64,000 bases of DNA from Rheinheimera riviphila (lineage in GTDB: Bacteria; Pseudomonadota; Gammaproteobacteria; Enterobacterales; Alteromonadaceae). Below the pieces are notes generated by a model, which did not search any database, was not told the origin of the DNA, and saw only the letters and a list, made by a program, of their open reading frames with translations. The DNA is taken from NCBI RefSeq assembly GCF_004005945.1, contig NZ_SACS01000016.1, positions 58,717-122,716 of the forward strand, written 5' to 3'. Shown one piece after another: positions 1 through 8,046 of this stretch. Numbering within the stretch: the stretch's first letter is position 1; every line of letters starts with the position of its first letter. The translations under genes and the position numbers were made by a program.

Positions 1-1
1 G

Positions 2-184
2 CCATCGCTTTTGGCCGAACACGCTTCAGAGCTTTATGCAAAAAACCTATTGAATTTAATTGGGTTATTTATCAAAGACGCGGCCATCCACTTAGACTGG
101 GACGACGAAATCCTGGCCAAAACCGTGCTGACCCACCAAGGCGAGATTAAAAACGCCGCTGCTAAAACAATTGTTGAGGGCTAG
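2..184 (+). CDS. pntAA: NAD(P) transhydrogenase subunit alpha part 1, C-terminal end (partial)
   Basis: This reading frame is open from the window edge to the TAG at 182-184 and encodes the last 60 residues of a protein. The peptide ends with the pattern YAKNLLNLIGLFIKD, then HLDWDDEILAKTVLTHQGEI, which is the known C-terminus of the NAD(H)-binding domain I subunit of proton-translocating transhydrogenase. pntAB follows after 3 bases and pntB after that, so this is the split three-gene form rather than the fused PntA of Escherichia coli. The start lies outside the window. Confidence 0.9.
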   Translation, partial: PSLLAEHASELYAKNLLNLIGLFIKDAAIHLDWDDEILAKTVLTHQGEIKNAAAKTIVEG

Positions 185-187
185 ATC

Positions 188-505
188 ATGGATTATCAAA
201 GTATGTTACTCACCGGTTTTGTCGCTTTATACATTTTTATGCTGGCCGCTTTTGCCGGTTTTGAAATTATTGGCCGGGTGCCGGCTATTTTGCATACCCC
301 GCTGATGTCGGGCTCGAATTTTATTCACGGCATTGTGGTGGTCGGCGCTTTGTGGGCGTTACTCAACGCCAGCAATCTGACCCAGCAAATTATTGGTTTT
401 ATTGGCGTGTTACTCGGCGCTGGTAACGCCGCCGGCGGTTATGTGGTGACCGAGCGGATGCTGGAAATGTTTAAACCCTCCACCAACACCAAGTCGAAGG
501 AGTAG
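188..505 (+). CDS. pntAB: NAD(P) transhydrogenase subunit alpha part 2 (membrane)
   Basis: This 105-aa inner-membrane subunit carries the domain II helices that in other species are fused to the NAD-binding subunit. Three hydrophobic stretches are visible (about residues 8-28, 44-62 and 67-87), and the loop LHTPLMSGSNFIHGIV is typical of the family. Together with PntB it forms the proton channel that couples the proton gradient to hydride transfer from NADH to NADP+. It lies 3 bases after pntAA and its stop touches the ribosome-binding site of pntB, consistent with a translationally coupled operon. Confidence 0.9.
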   Translation: MDYQSMLLTGFVALYIFMLAAFAGFEIIGRVPAILHTPLMSGSNFIHGIVVVGALWALLNASNLTQQIIGFIGVLLGAGNAAGGYVVTERMLEMFKPSTNTKSKE

Positions 506-509
506 GTTT

Positions 510-1925
510 ATGCAGGTCGCCTTCATTATCGACAGCAGTTATTTTATCGCCGCTTTTTTGTTTATTTATGGTCTGAAACAGATGTCGTCACCCCGCAGTG
601 CTCGCGCCGGGATCGTGCTGGCCGGTGTTGGTATGGTGATAGCCGTGCTGGCGAGTTTCTTATATAGCCTCGATGTGCGGCCGGAAGCCAAACCTATGCT
701 GCAAACCAATATGCTGCTGGCATTGGTGGCGCTTAGTCTTGGTCTTGGCTGGGCCTGGTGGAGTGGCAAAAAAGTCGCGATGACCGCCATGCCGCAAATG
801 GTTGCGCTGTACAACGGCATGGGCGGTGGTGCGGCTGCGGCCATCGCTGCGATTGAACTCAGTGGGTATCAGACTCATGGCAGTATTTCGTTGTTATTGG
901 CGGTGCTTGGCGGGTTGATTGGCGCGGTGTCGTTATCAGGTTCGCTGATTGCCTGGGCCAAGCTGGACGGGCGGATCAATAAAACGCTGCGCATGACCGG
1001 TTTGCAGCTGATTAACGGTAGTTTGTTATTGGTGCTGGGTGGCGTTGCTATTTATATCGTTTGGCAAGGTGGTCAGGTGTCTCAGTGGCTGTTTTTGGCG
1101 TTTTTTGCGATGGCACTGCTCTACGGCGTGATGATGACAATGCCAATTGGTGGCGCCGATATGCCGGTGGTGATTTCACTCTATAACGCTTTTACTGGCC
1201 TCGCCGTTGGTTTTGAAGGTTATGTGCTGAATAACCCGGCGCTGATGATTGCCGGGATGGTGGTCGGTTCAGCCGGTACCATGCTGACACTGTTGATGGC
1301 CAAAGCGATGAACCGTTCGGTGCGTAATGTGTTGTTTTCCAATTTTGGCGCCGCAGCCGATGATGGTGAACAAAACATCAGTGGCAGCCAAAAACCGATA
1401 GAAGCCAGCGACGCGGCGATTAATATGCGCTACGCCGGGAAAGTGATTATTGCCCCGGGATACGGTTTGGCGGTGGCACAAGCGCAGCATAAACTGTTTG
1501 AATTTGTTGAGTTATTACAAGCTGCCGGGGTGGAAGTGAAATTCGCCATTCACCCGGTCGCTGGCCGGATGCCAGGTCATATGAACGTACTGCTGGCCGA
1601 GGCTGGCGTGCCTTATGACTTGATTTTTGACATGGAAGAAATTAATTCTGAATTTAAAGAAGCCGACGTCGCCATTGTGATTGGCGCCAACGATACGGTG
1701 AATCCGTCCGCCCGCACGAACAAATCATCACCGATTTACGGCATGCCGGTGCTGAATGTGGATCAGGCGCGACAGGTGTATGTGATTAAACGCGGCCAGG
1801 GTAAAGGCTACTCAGGAGTCGAAAACGAGCTGTTTTTCGCCGACAACTGCCAACTGATTTACGGCGACGCGCAAAAAGTATTAGCGGCGATGTTGCAGGC
1901 GGTGAAAAACCTCGAATCCAGCTAA
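510..1925 (+). CDS. pntB: NAD(P) transhydrogenase subunit beta
   Basis: This 471-aa protein has an N-terminal membrane domain of about nine helices (to about residue 270) and a soluble C-terminal NADP(H)-binding domain III from about residue 300. The nucleotide-binding loop IIAPGYGLAVAQAQ is near residue 313, followed by HPVAGRMPGHMNVLLAEA and GANDTVNPSA, all hallmarks of PntB. The start is fixed by AAGGAG at 497-502. It ends the operon; an extragenic palindromic repeat begins 17 bases after the stop. The complex supplies NADPH using the proton-motive force. Confidence 0.95.
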   Translation: MQVAFIIDSSYFIAAFLFIYGLKQMSSPRSARAGIVLAGVGMVIAVLASFLYSLDVRPEAKPMLQTNMLLALVALSLGLGWAWWSGKKVAMTAMPQMVALYNGMGGGAAAAIAAIELSGYQTHGSISLLLAVLGGLIGAVSLSGSLIAWAKLDGRINKTLRMTGLQLINGSLLLVLGGVAIYIVWQGGQVSQWLFLAFFAMALLYGVMMTMPIGGADMPVVISLYNAFTGLAVGFEGYVLNNPALMIAGMVVGSAGTMLTLLMAKAMNRSVRNVLFSNFGAAADDGEQNISGSQKPIEASDAAINMRYAGKVIIAPGYGLAVAQAQHKLFEFVELLQAAGVEVKFAIHPVAGRMPGHMNVLLAEAGVPYDLIFDMEEINSEFKEADVAIVIGANDTVNPSARTNKSSPIYGMPVLNVDQARQVYVIKRGQGKGYSGVENELFFADNCQLIYGDAQKVLAAMLQAVKNLESS

Positions 1926-1942
1926 ATTATAACCATCAAACT

Positions 1943-2069
1943 TATACCCAAAATCATTGACGATGCAGGTAGGCGACAAGTAAGTGAGACCCCAGGAGCA
2001 TAGTGAACTATGTGACTGGGGCGAGCGAGCGAAGGCAACACCCCTGCAGCTTCAAGGATGAAGGGTATA
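1943..2069. repeat. Extragenic palindromic repeat, full-length copy
   Basis: A 127-base element is bounded by inverted TATACCC and GGGTATA ends. Inside it, CCCCAG...CTGGGG encloses the inverted pair CATAGT/ACTATG, so the transcript can fold into a long hairpin. It fills the space between convergent pntB and the RDD gene, where it may end transcription from both sides. Shortened copies occur at 42095-42190 (opposite orientation) and 17757-17792. Confidence 0.8.
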
Positions 2070-2072
2070 CAC

Positions 2073-2570
2073 TTACTTAGCCTGTCGATGCAGATTCAAC
2101 TCACGACTTTGTTCTTTACTCAGCTCCACCACCATGGTGCCGGATAGTTGATCCTGTAGTGCCAGCTTTTGCTTAAAACGCACCCAAAGCCAGAAATTAC
2201 CGACACCGCCCAACGCCGTTACCACCCGGATCAAGGCTTGCTTCAGCGTCACCGGCTGACCATTTTGTTGCAGTAACAATAAACGCCAGGCGCGCATCCC
2301 CAATGTCTGCCCCGCTTTGCACCAGAAATACAAATAGAACCAGACGACCCAACACACCAAATACAGCTGAAACCACAAGGCATGGCGCTGAATATAATCG
2401 GCACTGTCCAGATAACCCGCCAACGAAATCAGCCCGGTTCTCTCCAAAATCGCCACCGCGGCCAGCGCCAGCGTCATCGCGAACATCAATAGTGCTACAA
2501 CAATTAGTGCATCATAAACAATAGCCGCCAGACGGCGAATCAGACCAGCGCGCGGAGCTTCAGCAAACAT
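2073..2570 (-). CDS. RDD family membrane protein
   Basis: This 165-aa protein begins with a short cytoplasmic tail and RRLAAIVYDALIV, the Arg/Asp-containing start of the RDD fold. A second hydrophobic region follows (ALWFQLYLVCWVVWFYLYFW) and then GQTLGMRAWRL, the conserved RDD loop after the second helix. Family members are small inner-membrane proteins; some have been linked to ion exchange, most have no known role. It is a single gene convergent with pntB. The function here is not predictable from sequence. Confidence 0.8.
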   Translation of the reverse strand: MFAEAPRAGLIRRLAAIVYDALIVVALLMFAMTLALAAVAILERTGLISLAGYLDSADYIQRHALWFQLYLVCWVVWFYLYFWCKAGQTLGMRAWRLLLLQQNGQPVTLKQALIRVVTALGGVGNFWLWVRFKQKLALQDQLSGTMVVELSKEQSRELNLHRQAK

Positions 2571-2637
2571 AGGGGATCTCTTGAATAATCAACGACAAAT
2601 ATCGGCATAAGCGCAGTTTAGCATGTCAGGCTGCTCG

Positions 2638-3663
2638 TTATACAACAGCAACCTGCCGCAATTGCTGCGTCCGAAACCTGGCCGGGGAAATTCCAACTAA
2701 CAAATCAAACTGATCACGCAGCGCCTGCGCCGTGCCAAAACCACATAAAGTGGCAATTTGTTCAACGCTGGTATTTGACGTCGCCAGCAAGGTTTTCGCG
2801 TGTTCTACCCTGGCATTCAGCAACCACTGCTTCGGACTTTGCCCAAAACTAGCTTTAAACTTGCGGTCAAAACTGCGCCGACTCATATGCACCAGCGCCG
2901 CCAATTCATCCATTTGCAACGGCTGCTGCAAATGTTGCAGCGCATAATCCTGCACCAGCCCTAATGCCGGGTCTGGTTTGCCCAGCGGCAACTCGATAAA
3001 TTGCTGCTGGCCGCCATCGCGCTGACCCGGGATCACCAACCGGCGCGCCGCCTGATTCGCCCGCGCCGCGCCAAAATCTTCTTTGATCAGTTGCAGCGAT
3101 AAATCCAGACAAGCCGCACTACCGGCTGAAGTAAAAATCCGCCCCGCCTGCACATACAACCGGTCGACTTTCAGATCCACTTGCGGGAACAACTGCGCAA
3201 ACAGTTCAGCATATTTCCAGTGCGTGGTCGCCGCTTTACCATCCAGTAAACCAGCATGCGCCAGCAAAAAAGCTCCGGAGCAGAAACTCACCAACCGCGC
3301 ACCACGCGCCGCAGCTTGTTGTAAAGCTTGCAGTAATTGCGGATCCGGCTCTTCACTCAACCGCCGCCAGCCCGGGATCACAATGGTATCCGCTTCAGCC
3401 AGAATGCGCGCATCATCGCTGGTTTCAAGCCAGGTGCCACCATTCATCTGAATGCGCAAACCATCCAGCCCCGCCACCCGGCATTGATACCAGGGCGCGT
3501 CGGCCGTGCGATGGCCGGCAAAAATATCAATAGCCGCGCCGTATTCCAGCATCGACAAACCGTGATAAGCGCACACCACCAGCTGATGCTCGGAACTGCC
3601 GTGGTCGTTGGCGGCGACTCGCGGCTTTTCGTTGCTTTCTATTGCAGATATTGGCGTGAGCAT
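2638..3663 (-). CDS. GlxA-type transcriptional regulator (DJ-1/PfpI + AraC HTH)
   Basis: This 341-aa regulator has a class-I glutamine amidotransferase-like (DJ-1/PfpI) domain at about residues 28-205, with the nucleophile-elbow pattern SFCSGAFLLAHAGLLDGKA. It is followed by two AraC-type helix-turn-helix motifs at about residues 240-335 (MSRRSFDRKFKASFGQSPKQWL and IATLCGFGTAQALRDQF). In this family the N-terminal domain usually senses a small molecule rather than catalysing. No strong ribosome-binding site precedes the chosen ATG, so the exact start is uncertain. The divergent neighbour is a rhodanese gene, a possible target. Confidence 0.88.
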   Translation of the reverse strand: MLTPISAIESNEKPRVAANDHGSSEHQLVVCAYHGLSMLEYGAAIDIFAGHRTADAPWYQCRVAGLDGLRIQMNGGTWLETSDDARILAEADTIVIPGWRRLSEEPDPQLLQALQQAAARGARLVSFCSGAFLLAHAGLLDGKAATTHWKYAELFAQLFPQVDLKVDRLYVQAGRIFTSAGSAACLDLSLQLIKEDFGAARANQAARRLVIPGQRDGGQQQFIELPLGKPDPALGLVQDYALQHLQQPLQMDELAALVHMSRRSFDRKFKASFGQSPKQWLLNARVEHAKTLLATSNTSVEQIATLCGFGTAQALRDQFDLLVGISPARFRTQQLRQVAVV

Positions 3664-3791
3664 TCTGGCTGGTTTCTTGGCTTTATTGGCGAGTCAGCCA
3701 ATGGTAGCAAACATCGGCAACTGTTCAAATAGCCATGTTGTTCCTGAACTCACAGCAATCTTGTTGCTTTATTTTTCCGAGGAGATATTTG

Positions 3792-4283
3792 ATGTCGATA
3801 GTTGCTACTTTAGCCACACACACTTCTGATGTGCTGGCAACACCAGCCGCCCCCGCTGCACTTGCGACAGCGCATTTTGCCGCCAAACTGGCCTTTGAAA
3901 CCGACTGCTCAGACGTCTTCAGCGCCTTATCCACCGGCGCCGACGATTTTATTTTGCTCGATGTCCGCTCCGAAGCAGCGTTTTTGCAGCAACACGCCAA
4001 AGGTGCTAAAAACCTGCCGCACCGCCAAATCAGCGCCGAACGGATGGCGCTATTCCCAACCGGCAAAACTTTTGTGGTGTACTGCGCTGGCCCGCATTGC
4101 AATGGCGCCGATCAGGCCGCCTACAAAATTGCCAAACTTGGCTATCCGGTGAAATTAATGATTGGCGGCATCACCGGCTGGGCCGATGAAGGGTTACCAT
4201 TTGCGCAGGGTGAAAATATGGTCGCACCGGCAGCTGCGGAGCAAGCAAAACAAAAAGAAACTCAGATCTCCTGCAGCTGCTAG
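3792..4283 (+). CDS. Rhodanese-like domain protein
   Basis: This 163-aa protein has one rhodanese domain: FILLDVRSEAAFLQQHAKGA at the CDC25-like N-terminal edge, then the active-site loop VVYCAGPHCNGA with the persulfide-forming Cys, and the C-terminal MIGGITGWADEGLPF. It likely carries or transfers sulfane sulfur. The start at 3792 is preferred over an in-frame ATG at 3735 because GAGGAG lies just before it (3778-3783). The protein ends in CSC, a possible extra redox or metal pair. A terminator-like hairpin follows. Confidence 0.85.
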   Translation: MSIVATLATHTSDVLATPAAPAALATAHFAAKLAFETDCSDVFSALSTGADDFILLDVRSEAAFLQQHAKGAKNLPHRQISAERMALFPTGKTFVVYCAGPHCNGADQAAYKIAKLGYPVKLMIGGITGWADEGLPFAQGENMVAPAAAEQAKQKETQISCSC

Positions 4284-4301
4284 CAGCACCAAACCAACGA
4301 T

Positions 4302-4337
4302 CGCCGGTTGAAGCCATCCCCACCGGCGCACGTTTTT
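4302..4337 (+). terminator. Probable Rho-independent terminator after the rhodanese gene
   Basis: CGCCGGT at 4302-4308 pairs with ACCGGCG at 4322-4328 and is followed within a few bases by five T residues (4333-4337). It lies 19 bases after the rhodanese stop. Confidence 0.5.
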
Positions 4338-4411
4338 GCAGAGAACAAAACCCGCCAATACCTACCATTGCCGAAAAAACACGCAATCAATTGCTACCAT
4401 TGAAATTTTAC

Positions 4412-4439
4412 TTGCGAAGCCAACCAAGCTTTGTATAAT
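4412..4439 (+). promoter_or_regulatory. Promoter of tRNA-Leu
   Basis: TTGCGA (4412-4417) and TATAAT (4434-4439) are separated by 16 bases, and the tRNA begins 31 bases after the -10 box. The match to the sigma-70 consensus is good, as expected for a stable RNA gene. Confidence 0.6.
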
Positions 4440-4470
4440 CAGCCCTGTTTACTCCGCACGACCCCTCAAT

Positions 4471-4557
4471 GCCTGGGTGGCGAAATCGGTAGACGCAGTG
4501 GATTCAAAATCCACCGTTGGAAACAACGTGTCGGTTCGAGTCCGACCCCAGGCACCA
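4471..4557 (+). tRNA. tRNA-Leu (anticodon CAA)
   Basis: The sequence folds as a class II tRNA. The acceptor stem is GCCTGGG (4471-4477) with CCCAGGC (4547-4553), followed by discriminator A and encoded CCA. The anticodon arm reads GGATTCAAAATCC with CAA as anticodon, there is a long variable arm typical of tRNA-Leu, and the T-loop is GGTTCGAGTCC. It closely resembles leuX of Escherichia coli, a frequent integration site for P4-like islands. Remnants of such an element lie downstream. Confidence 0.95.
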
Positions 4558-5357
4558 AAATCCTTATAAGTAATCCGCTAAAACAAACAACCCATTACGC
4601 CCTAGTTATGCTACTTAGTGCATTGATTCTATTTAAGTATTTCTATTTCTTTTTTGGAAATTCTCGAGCATATTTCACTTTACAAAAACACTGCTAATAA
4701 ACCACCCGGTCCAAACTTGGTTCTTTTTGTTGTGTATTTAGCTCGCATTGCTTGCAACTACTTGCAAACAAATCCCACGTGGGATTTGTTGATGTTGATT
4801 TAATGGGACGTCGTTGCTTGGTAGACAGTTCCGAAGCTCCGGTACTTGTCTGTTACTGATGCTGATTTGTTTGAGTTATTGTCGCGTCCTTCAAGTTAAC
4901 TACTTCTGTTTGACCCAGTAATGTACTGGGTGAATTCAAAGCGACAACTCACTTTAACAACCCGGCGCAATTGATGTATCTGCGAAAAACTCCAATGGTT
5001 AGCCTTTTATAATAATTACCCACCTTAAGGGTATTACTGCTTTGAGCGAGTTACAACTGTTCAGATTAGACGCTCTCGAAAAAACGAATCTCTGGTTTGA
5101 GAGATTTGCGGACGTTCAGGATTTTTTGCAAATTTTAACTGATTCTAAAGAAAGCGGACGGTTGGTTTAAAGCTAATTTCTTTTGTCGGATTATTTTACA
5201 TACTCCAAAATTAGATTCATTGCATGCCTTTAACTCATTGTAATTATTTAACATATTAATGATGGCGCGTTTTTTGCTCAACCCTCAGTGTGCGGTGAAT
5301 TAACACTTTAGTTATTACCTTCCAAGACTTTTGTGAAGGAATTAAGAGGAATATCAA
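4558..5357. other. 800-base gene-free stretch downstream of tRNA-Leu
   Basis: No convincing coding region is visible. The stretch is AT-richer than the flanks and holds several inverted repeats: a perfect 24-base palindrome (4767-4790); an 8-bp hairpin ACCCAGTA/TACTGGGT (4913-4931) enclosed by TTGTCGC and GCGACAA; and AATCTCT/AGAGATT (5087-5106). It belongs to the presumed integrated-element scar between the tRNA and the recombinase remnant. Confidence 0.5.
4767..4790. repeat. Perfect 24-base palindrome
   Basis: The sequence is its own reverse complement, centred on CACGTG (4776-4781) with arms AACAAATCC and GGATTTGTT. No T tract follows, so it is not a typical terminator. It could be a protein-binding site or a recombination relic. 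Confidence 0.6.
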
Positions 5358-5894
5358 TTGAATAATAAATCTTTGAAAATGGCTTTTGCTGGTTTGGTTT
5401 TGGGTGTGAGTGGTTTGGCAAATGCTGGGATTTTAGCATACGATTTTGAGTTTCAATTAGATGGTGAAACATATCTAAAAGGTAGTTTCACCGCTGAAGA
5501 TTTAAATTTTGATCATTTTTTTAGAGACGAAGAACTAATCAGTTTAAGTTTTTGGAACGATACATTAGCACTTCACAACTACAGATTTAATCCCACTGTT
5601 GATGATAATTTTAATTTTGATATCATGGCCAATGCATTTTTGTTAGGAGGAAACTCTTTCGGTGATGAGGGTCAAAGGTGGAACAGACGCGGTGGCCCTG
5701 GCCTCGGATTCGGCGCAGGAAGTAGGTGTGCCACAATTAGTATAAATGCAATGGACCAGGGTTGTGGAGCAACCCCCGCCACTACTTTAACTCAAATTGT
5801 ATCCGTGGACTCCGTACCAGAACCATCTACCCTAGCCATCTTCGCATTAGGACTTATGGGTTTTGCATCACGTCGTTTTAAGCAACAATCTTAA
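5358..5894 (+). CDS. PEP-CTERM sorting domain protein
   Basis: This 178-aa exported protein has a signal peptide (residues 1-23, ending GLANA) and a C-terminal PEP-CTERM tripartite signal: VPEPST, the hydrophobic stretch LAIFALGLMGF, and the basic tail ASRRFK. Such proteins are cut by an exosortase and are usually linked to exopolysaccharide export. The start is TTG, supported by AAGAGGA 7 bases upstream (5344-5350); no in-frame ATG would keep the signal peptide. The middle is Asp/Asn-rich without a recognised domain. No exosortase lies in the window. It is AT-richer than the neighbours and sits in the element scar next to tRNA-Leu. Confidence 0.85.
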   Translation: MNNKSLKMAFAGLVLGVSGLANAGILAYDFEFQLDGETYLKGSFTAEDLNFDHFFRDEELISLSFWNDTLALHNYRFNPTVDDNFNFDIMANAFLLGGNSFGDEGQRWNRRGGPGLGFGAGSRCATISINAMDQGCGATPATTLTQIVSVDSVPEPSTLAIFALGLMGFASRRFKQQS

Positions 5895-6317
5895 GTCTAC
5901 TGATTGACTATCAAAATTAATTATCGACGACGGTATGGCTGAATAAACCCATTTAGCCCAATGTTGTCGATAATCATCAAGAAGCATTTGCCAGTTTGGT
6001 AAATGCTTTTTTGACCATAAAGCTGCGTTATTCGACGAATGTGATTTTGCAAAGTTCGTTTTGAAACGGTTATTTTTTTCTTGTCCAAATTGATAATCTA
6101 AAAAGTCGAAGCCATTACTAATTCTACCGATATCAGTTTTATCAGGATGTTGTTTTAGCTTGATTATAATTCTTATTTTTAATCCAAAATATTCCATGTC
6201 GAGTGTCGGCAATGGTATGCAATCCTGCCGTTCAAAAGCAGTTTGGTCGAGCCACCTATATGACCGCTTTTGGCACAAAGCCGTAAATCCCCGTAATTCA
6301 AACATATATAAATCCAT
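5868..6317 (-). pseudogene. Reverse transcriptase C-terminal remnant
   Basis: The only recognisable segment is HPDKTDIGRISNGFDFLDYQF, encoded at roughly 6080-6150. It matches the pattern HPDKTFIGRIxxGFDFLGYxF that follows the palm domain in group II-like and stand-alone bacterial reverse transcriptases. No upstream YxDD catalytic motif is present, and the flanking peptide on both sides is not recognisable. The frame also overlaps the end of the PEP-CTERM gene. This is read as a decayed fragment, not a working gene. Its 5' side is cut off by the recombinase remnant on the other strand. Confidence 0.5.
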
Positions 6318-6319
6318 AA

Positions 6320-6697
6320 AATCCTTTCAAAACAAGGCCATCCTATGGAGAAAAATTCAAATTCACCAATGAGCGTATTAAAGCGCTTCCTGCCAACTCC
6401 AAAGATGCCAAGGGTACCGACCTTGAGTTTTCAGACACTGAAGTCATCGGGCTGAAGTGTTTGTCTGGCCGCACTGGTAACAAACGTTGGCTGCTTCGCT
6501 ACAGTACCAATACTGGGCGCAAGAGTTCAATAGCGATTGGACGCTTCCCGGATATTGATGTGACGCTTGCCCGCAATATTGCCAGTAAGCATCTGCAAAA
6601 CATTGCTGAAGGTCATGACCCAAAGGCTGAACGTGATGATTTAAAAAAGGCGCCTACGGTTAGCCAGTTCTTTTGGGACACTGCACCACCTCTATAG
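6320..6697 (+). pseudogene. Tyrosine recombinase (P4-type integrase) N-terminal fragment
   Basis: The open frame encodes FTNERIKALPANSKDAKG, then DTEVIGLKCL, NKRWLLRYS and SIAIGRFPDIDVTLARN, the arm-binding (DUF4102-type) domain of P4-like integrases. The catalytic domain with the Arg-His-Tyr residues is missing: similarity stops near QFFWD and the frame closes at 6697. No start codon exists in frame. ATG at 6345 is one base out of frame across an A run (6351-6355), as if one A were lost. The gene is broken at both ends and lies 1.9 kb from the tRNA-Leu that such integrases commonly use. Confidence 0.75.
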
Positions 6698-6845
6698 TTG
6701 GCGAAACGATGACGGATACCATCAATATCAGATGTACCTAAAATAATTGTAAGTTGTGACGCTTCGATTACCCGAACCTGATTGGATTTTCATTTGCTTA
6801 AAGAACACAACCTGAGCGCGCTGCCAGAGCAACTGCTCTGAGATT

Positions 6846-7856
6846 TTATTCACTAAGCGAGCGACAAACCCGATTCCGCCCCTCTGCTTTAGCACGATAC
6901 AAAGTTTCATCAGCGCGCTGAATGAAGCTTTGTAAGGTGTCGTCCTGCAGAAATTGCGCGACACCAATACTTACCGTACAACCTTGCTCCGCTGTATCTG
7001 CGGCCTTTTGCACGGCTAACGTCTGGCGGATCCGATCGGCGTGGTCATAGGCACTTTCGATCGTCGTATCTGGCATGATGATCAGGAATTCCTCACCGCC
7101 GATACGGCCGATAGCGTCAGTTTTACGAATACCCTGGCTAATAGATGCAGCGGCATTTTGCAAAGTAACATCACCGGTCTGATGCCCATACTGATCATTG
7201 ATGGCTTTAAAATGGTCAAGATCCAACATCATAATGCTCAGTGCTGTCTGTTGTCGGGACACTCGGGAAATTTCAACATCCAGGATCCGCATAATCTCGC
7301 GCCTGTTATACAGCCCTGTCAGCTCATCGGTGGTTGCAATTTTCTCGAGCTGTGCAGTGCGTTTTTTCACTTCTGCTTCCAGCCGCTGGTTGGATTCAGC
7401 CAGTTGCTTTTCCGCTTGCTGCAATTCAGTTATTTTCTGCTGCAACTGGCGTCTACTCGGGAAACTGATCGCTTCCGGCAATAAATGCCACAGCATCACT
7501 GCGGTTACCATGGAAATGATCCCGGTCAAAAATTTAACAATGCCTTCTATATAGTAGTAACCATTCCAGATGTTGATGAGCCCTACTAAATGGGTGGCGC
7601 CGCAGAAAAAAATAAAGCCGGCAAACATCAGAAATAACCAATTAAACCGGAAATCATCTCTGGATTTGACCAGCTTTACTAAAGCAATTGGGATCAACAT
7701 ATAAGCAGTAAAAGTGAGTAAATCGCCACCGACATGTAAAAACAGCAGATCGCCACGCCATAGCAGGCAATGGCCATGTGGCATAAAGTTACCGTTAAAA
7801 ATCTCTTTAATAAAGTCCACTTTTGCGTCCCTGTCACTGCTTTGAAATGAATTCAA
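6846..7856 (-). CDS. Diguanylate cyclase with ethylene-receptor-like membrane domain
   Basis: This 336-aa protein has three N-terminal membrane helices (about residues 37-60, 73-94 and 103-126), a coiled coil (about 135-172) and a GGDEF domain. The cyclase signature is GGEEF at 253-257, with an intact inhibitory RxxD site (RKTD, 244-247), so it should make c-di-GMP with feedback control. The membrane domain carries every residue known to matter in the plant ethylene receptor ETR1 at a constant offset of 20: Asp45, Tyr52, Ile55, Pro56, Ile82, Cys85 and His89. The last two are the copper ligands in ETR1. It likely binds Cu(I) and a small ligand such as ethylene and controls c-di-GMP. It is a single gene. 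Confidence 0.88.
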   Translation of the reverse strand: MNSFQSSDRDAKVDFIKEIFNGNFMPHGHCLLWRGDLLFLHVGGDLLTFTAYMLIPIALVKLVKSRDDFRFNWLFLMFAGFIFFCGATHLVGLINIWNGYYYIEGIVKFLTGIISMVTAVMLWHLLPEAISFPSRRQLQQKITELQQAEKQLAESNQRLEAEVKKRTAQLEKIATTDELTGLYNRREIMRILDVEISRVSRQQTALSIMMLDLDHFKAINDQYGHQTGDVTLQNAAASISQGIRKTDAIGRIGGEEFLIIMPDTTIESAYDHADRIRQTLAVQKAADTAEQGCTVSIGVAQFLQDDTLQSFIQRADETLYRAKAEGRNRVCRSLSE

Positions 7857-8046
7857 TTCGAGGCCACGACCATCAAGGCTAGCCTTACCATGATTAAAAA
7901 ACAGGATAAGACTCAGCGCTCATTGGCTTTTAATGTTCCACAATAGAACACAGCTTAGCGTATCTTCGGTTGTTGTAATTAAGCAATCAAAGATATACCT
8001 ATCTTTCGTGGTCCTTGCTACTTATTCACTCAAAAAATAATTTTGC

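Noticed and set aside
4560..5030. Integron attC-like folds in the gene-free stretch after tRNA-Leu
   Set aside because: The hairpins lack paired RYYYAAC and GTTRRRY core sites in the right order, and no cassette array or integron integrase is present.
6690..6730. Possible duplicated attachment site (GTTGGCGAAACGATGAC resembles the tRNA-Leu D-arm region)
   Set aside because: The similarity is to the 5' part of the tRNA with several mismatches, while P4-type integration duplicates the 3' end. No copy of the 3' end was found before the GGDEF gene.
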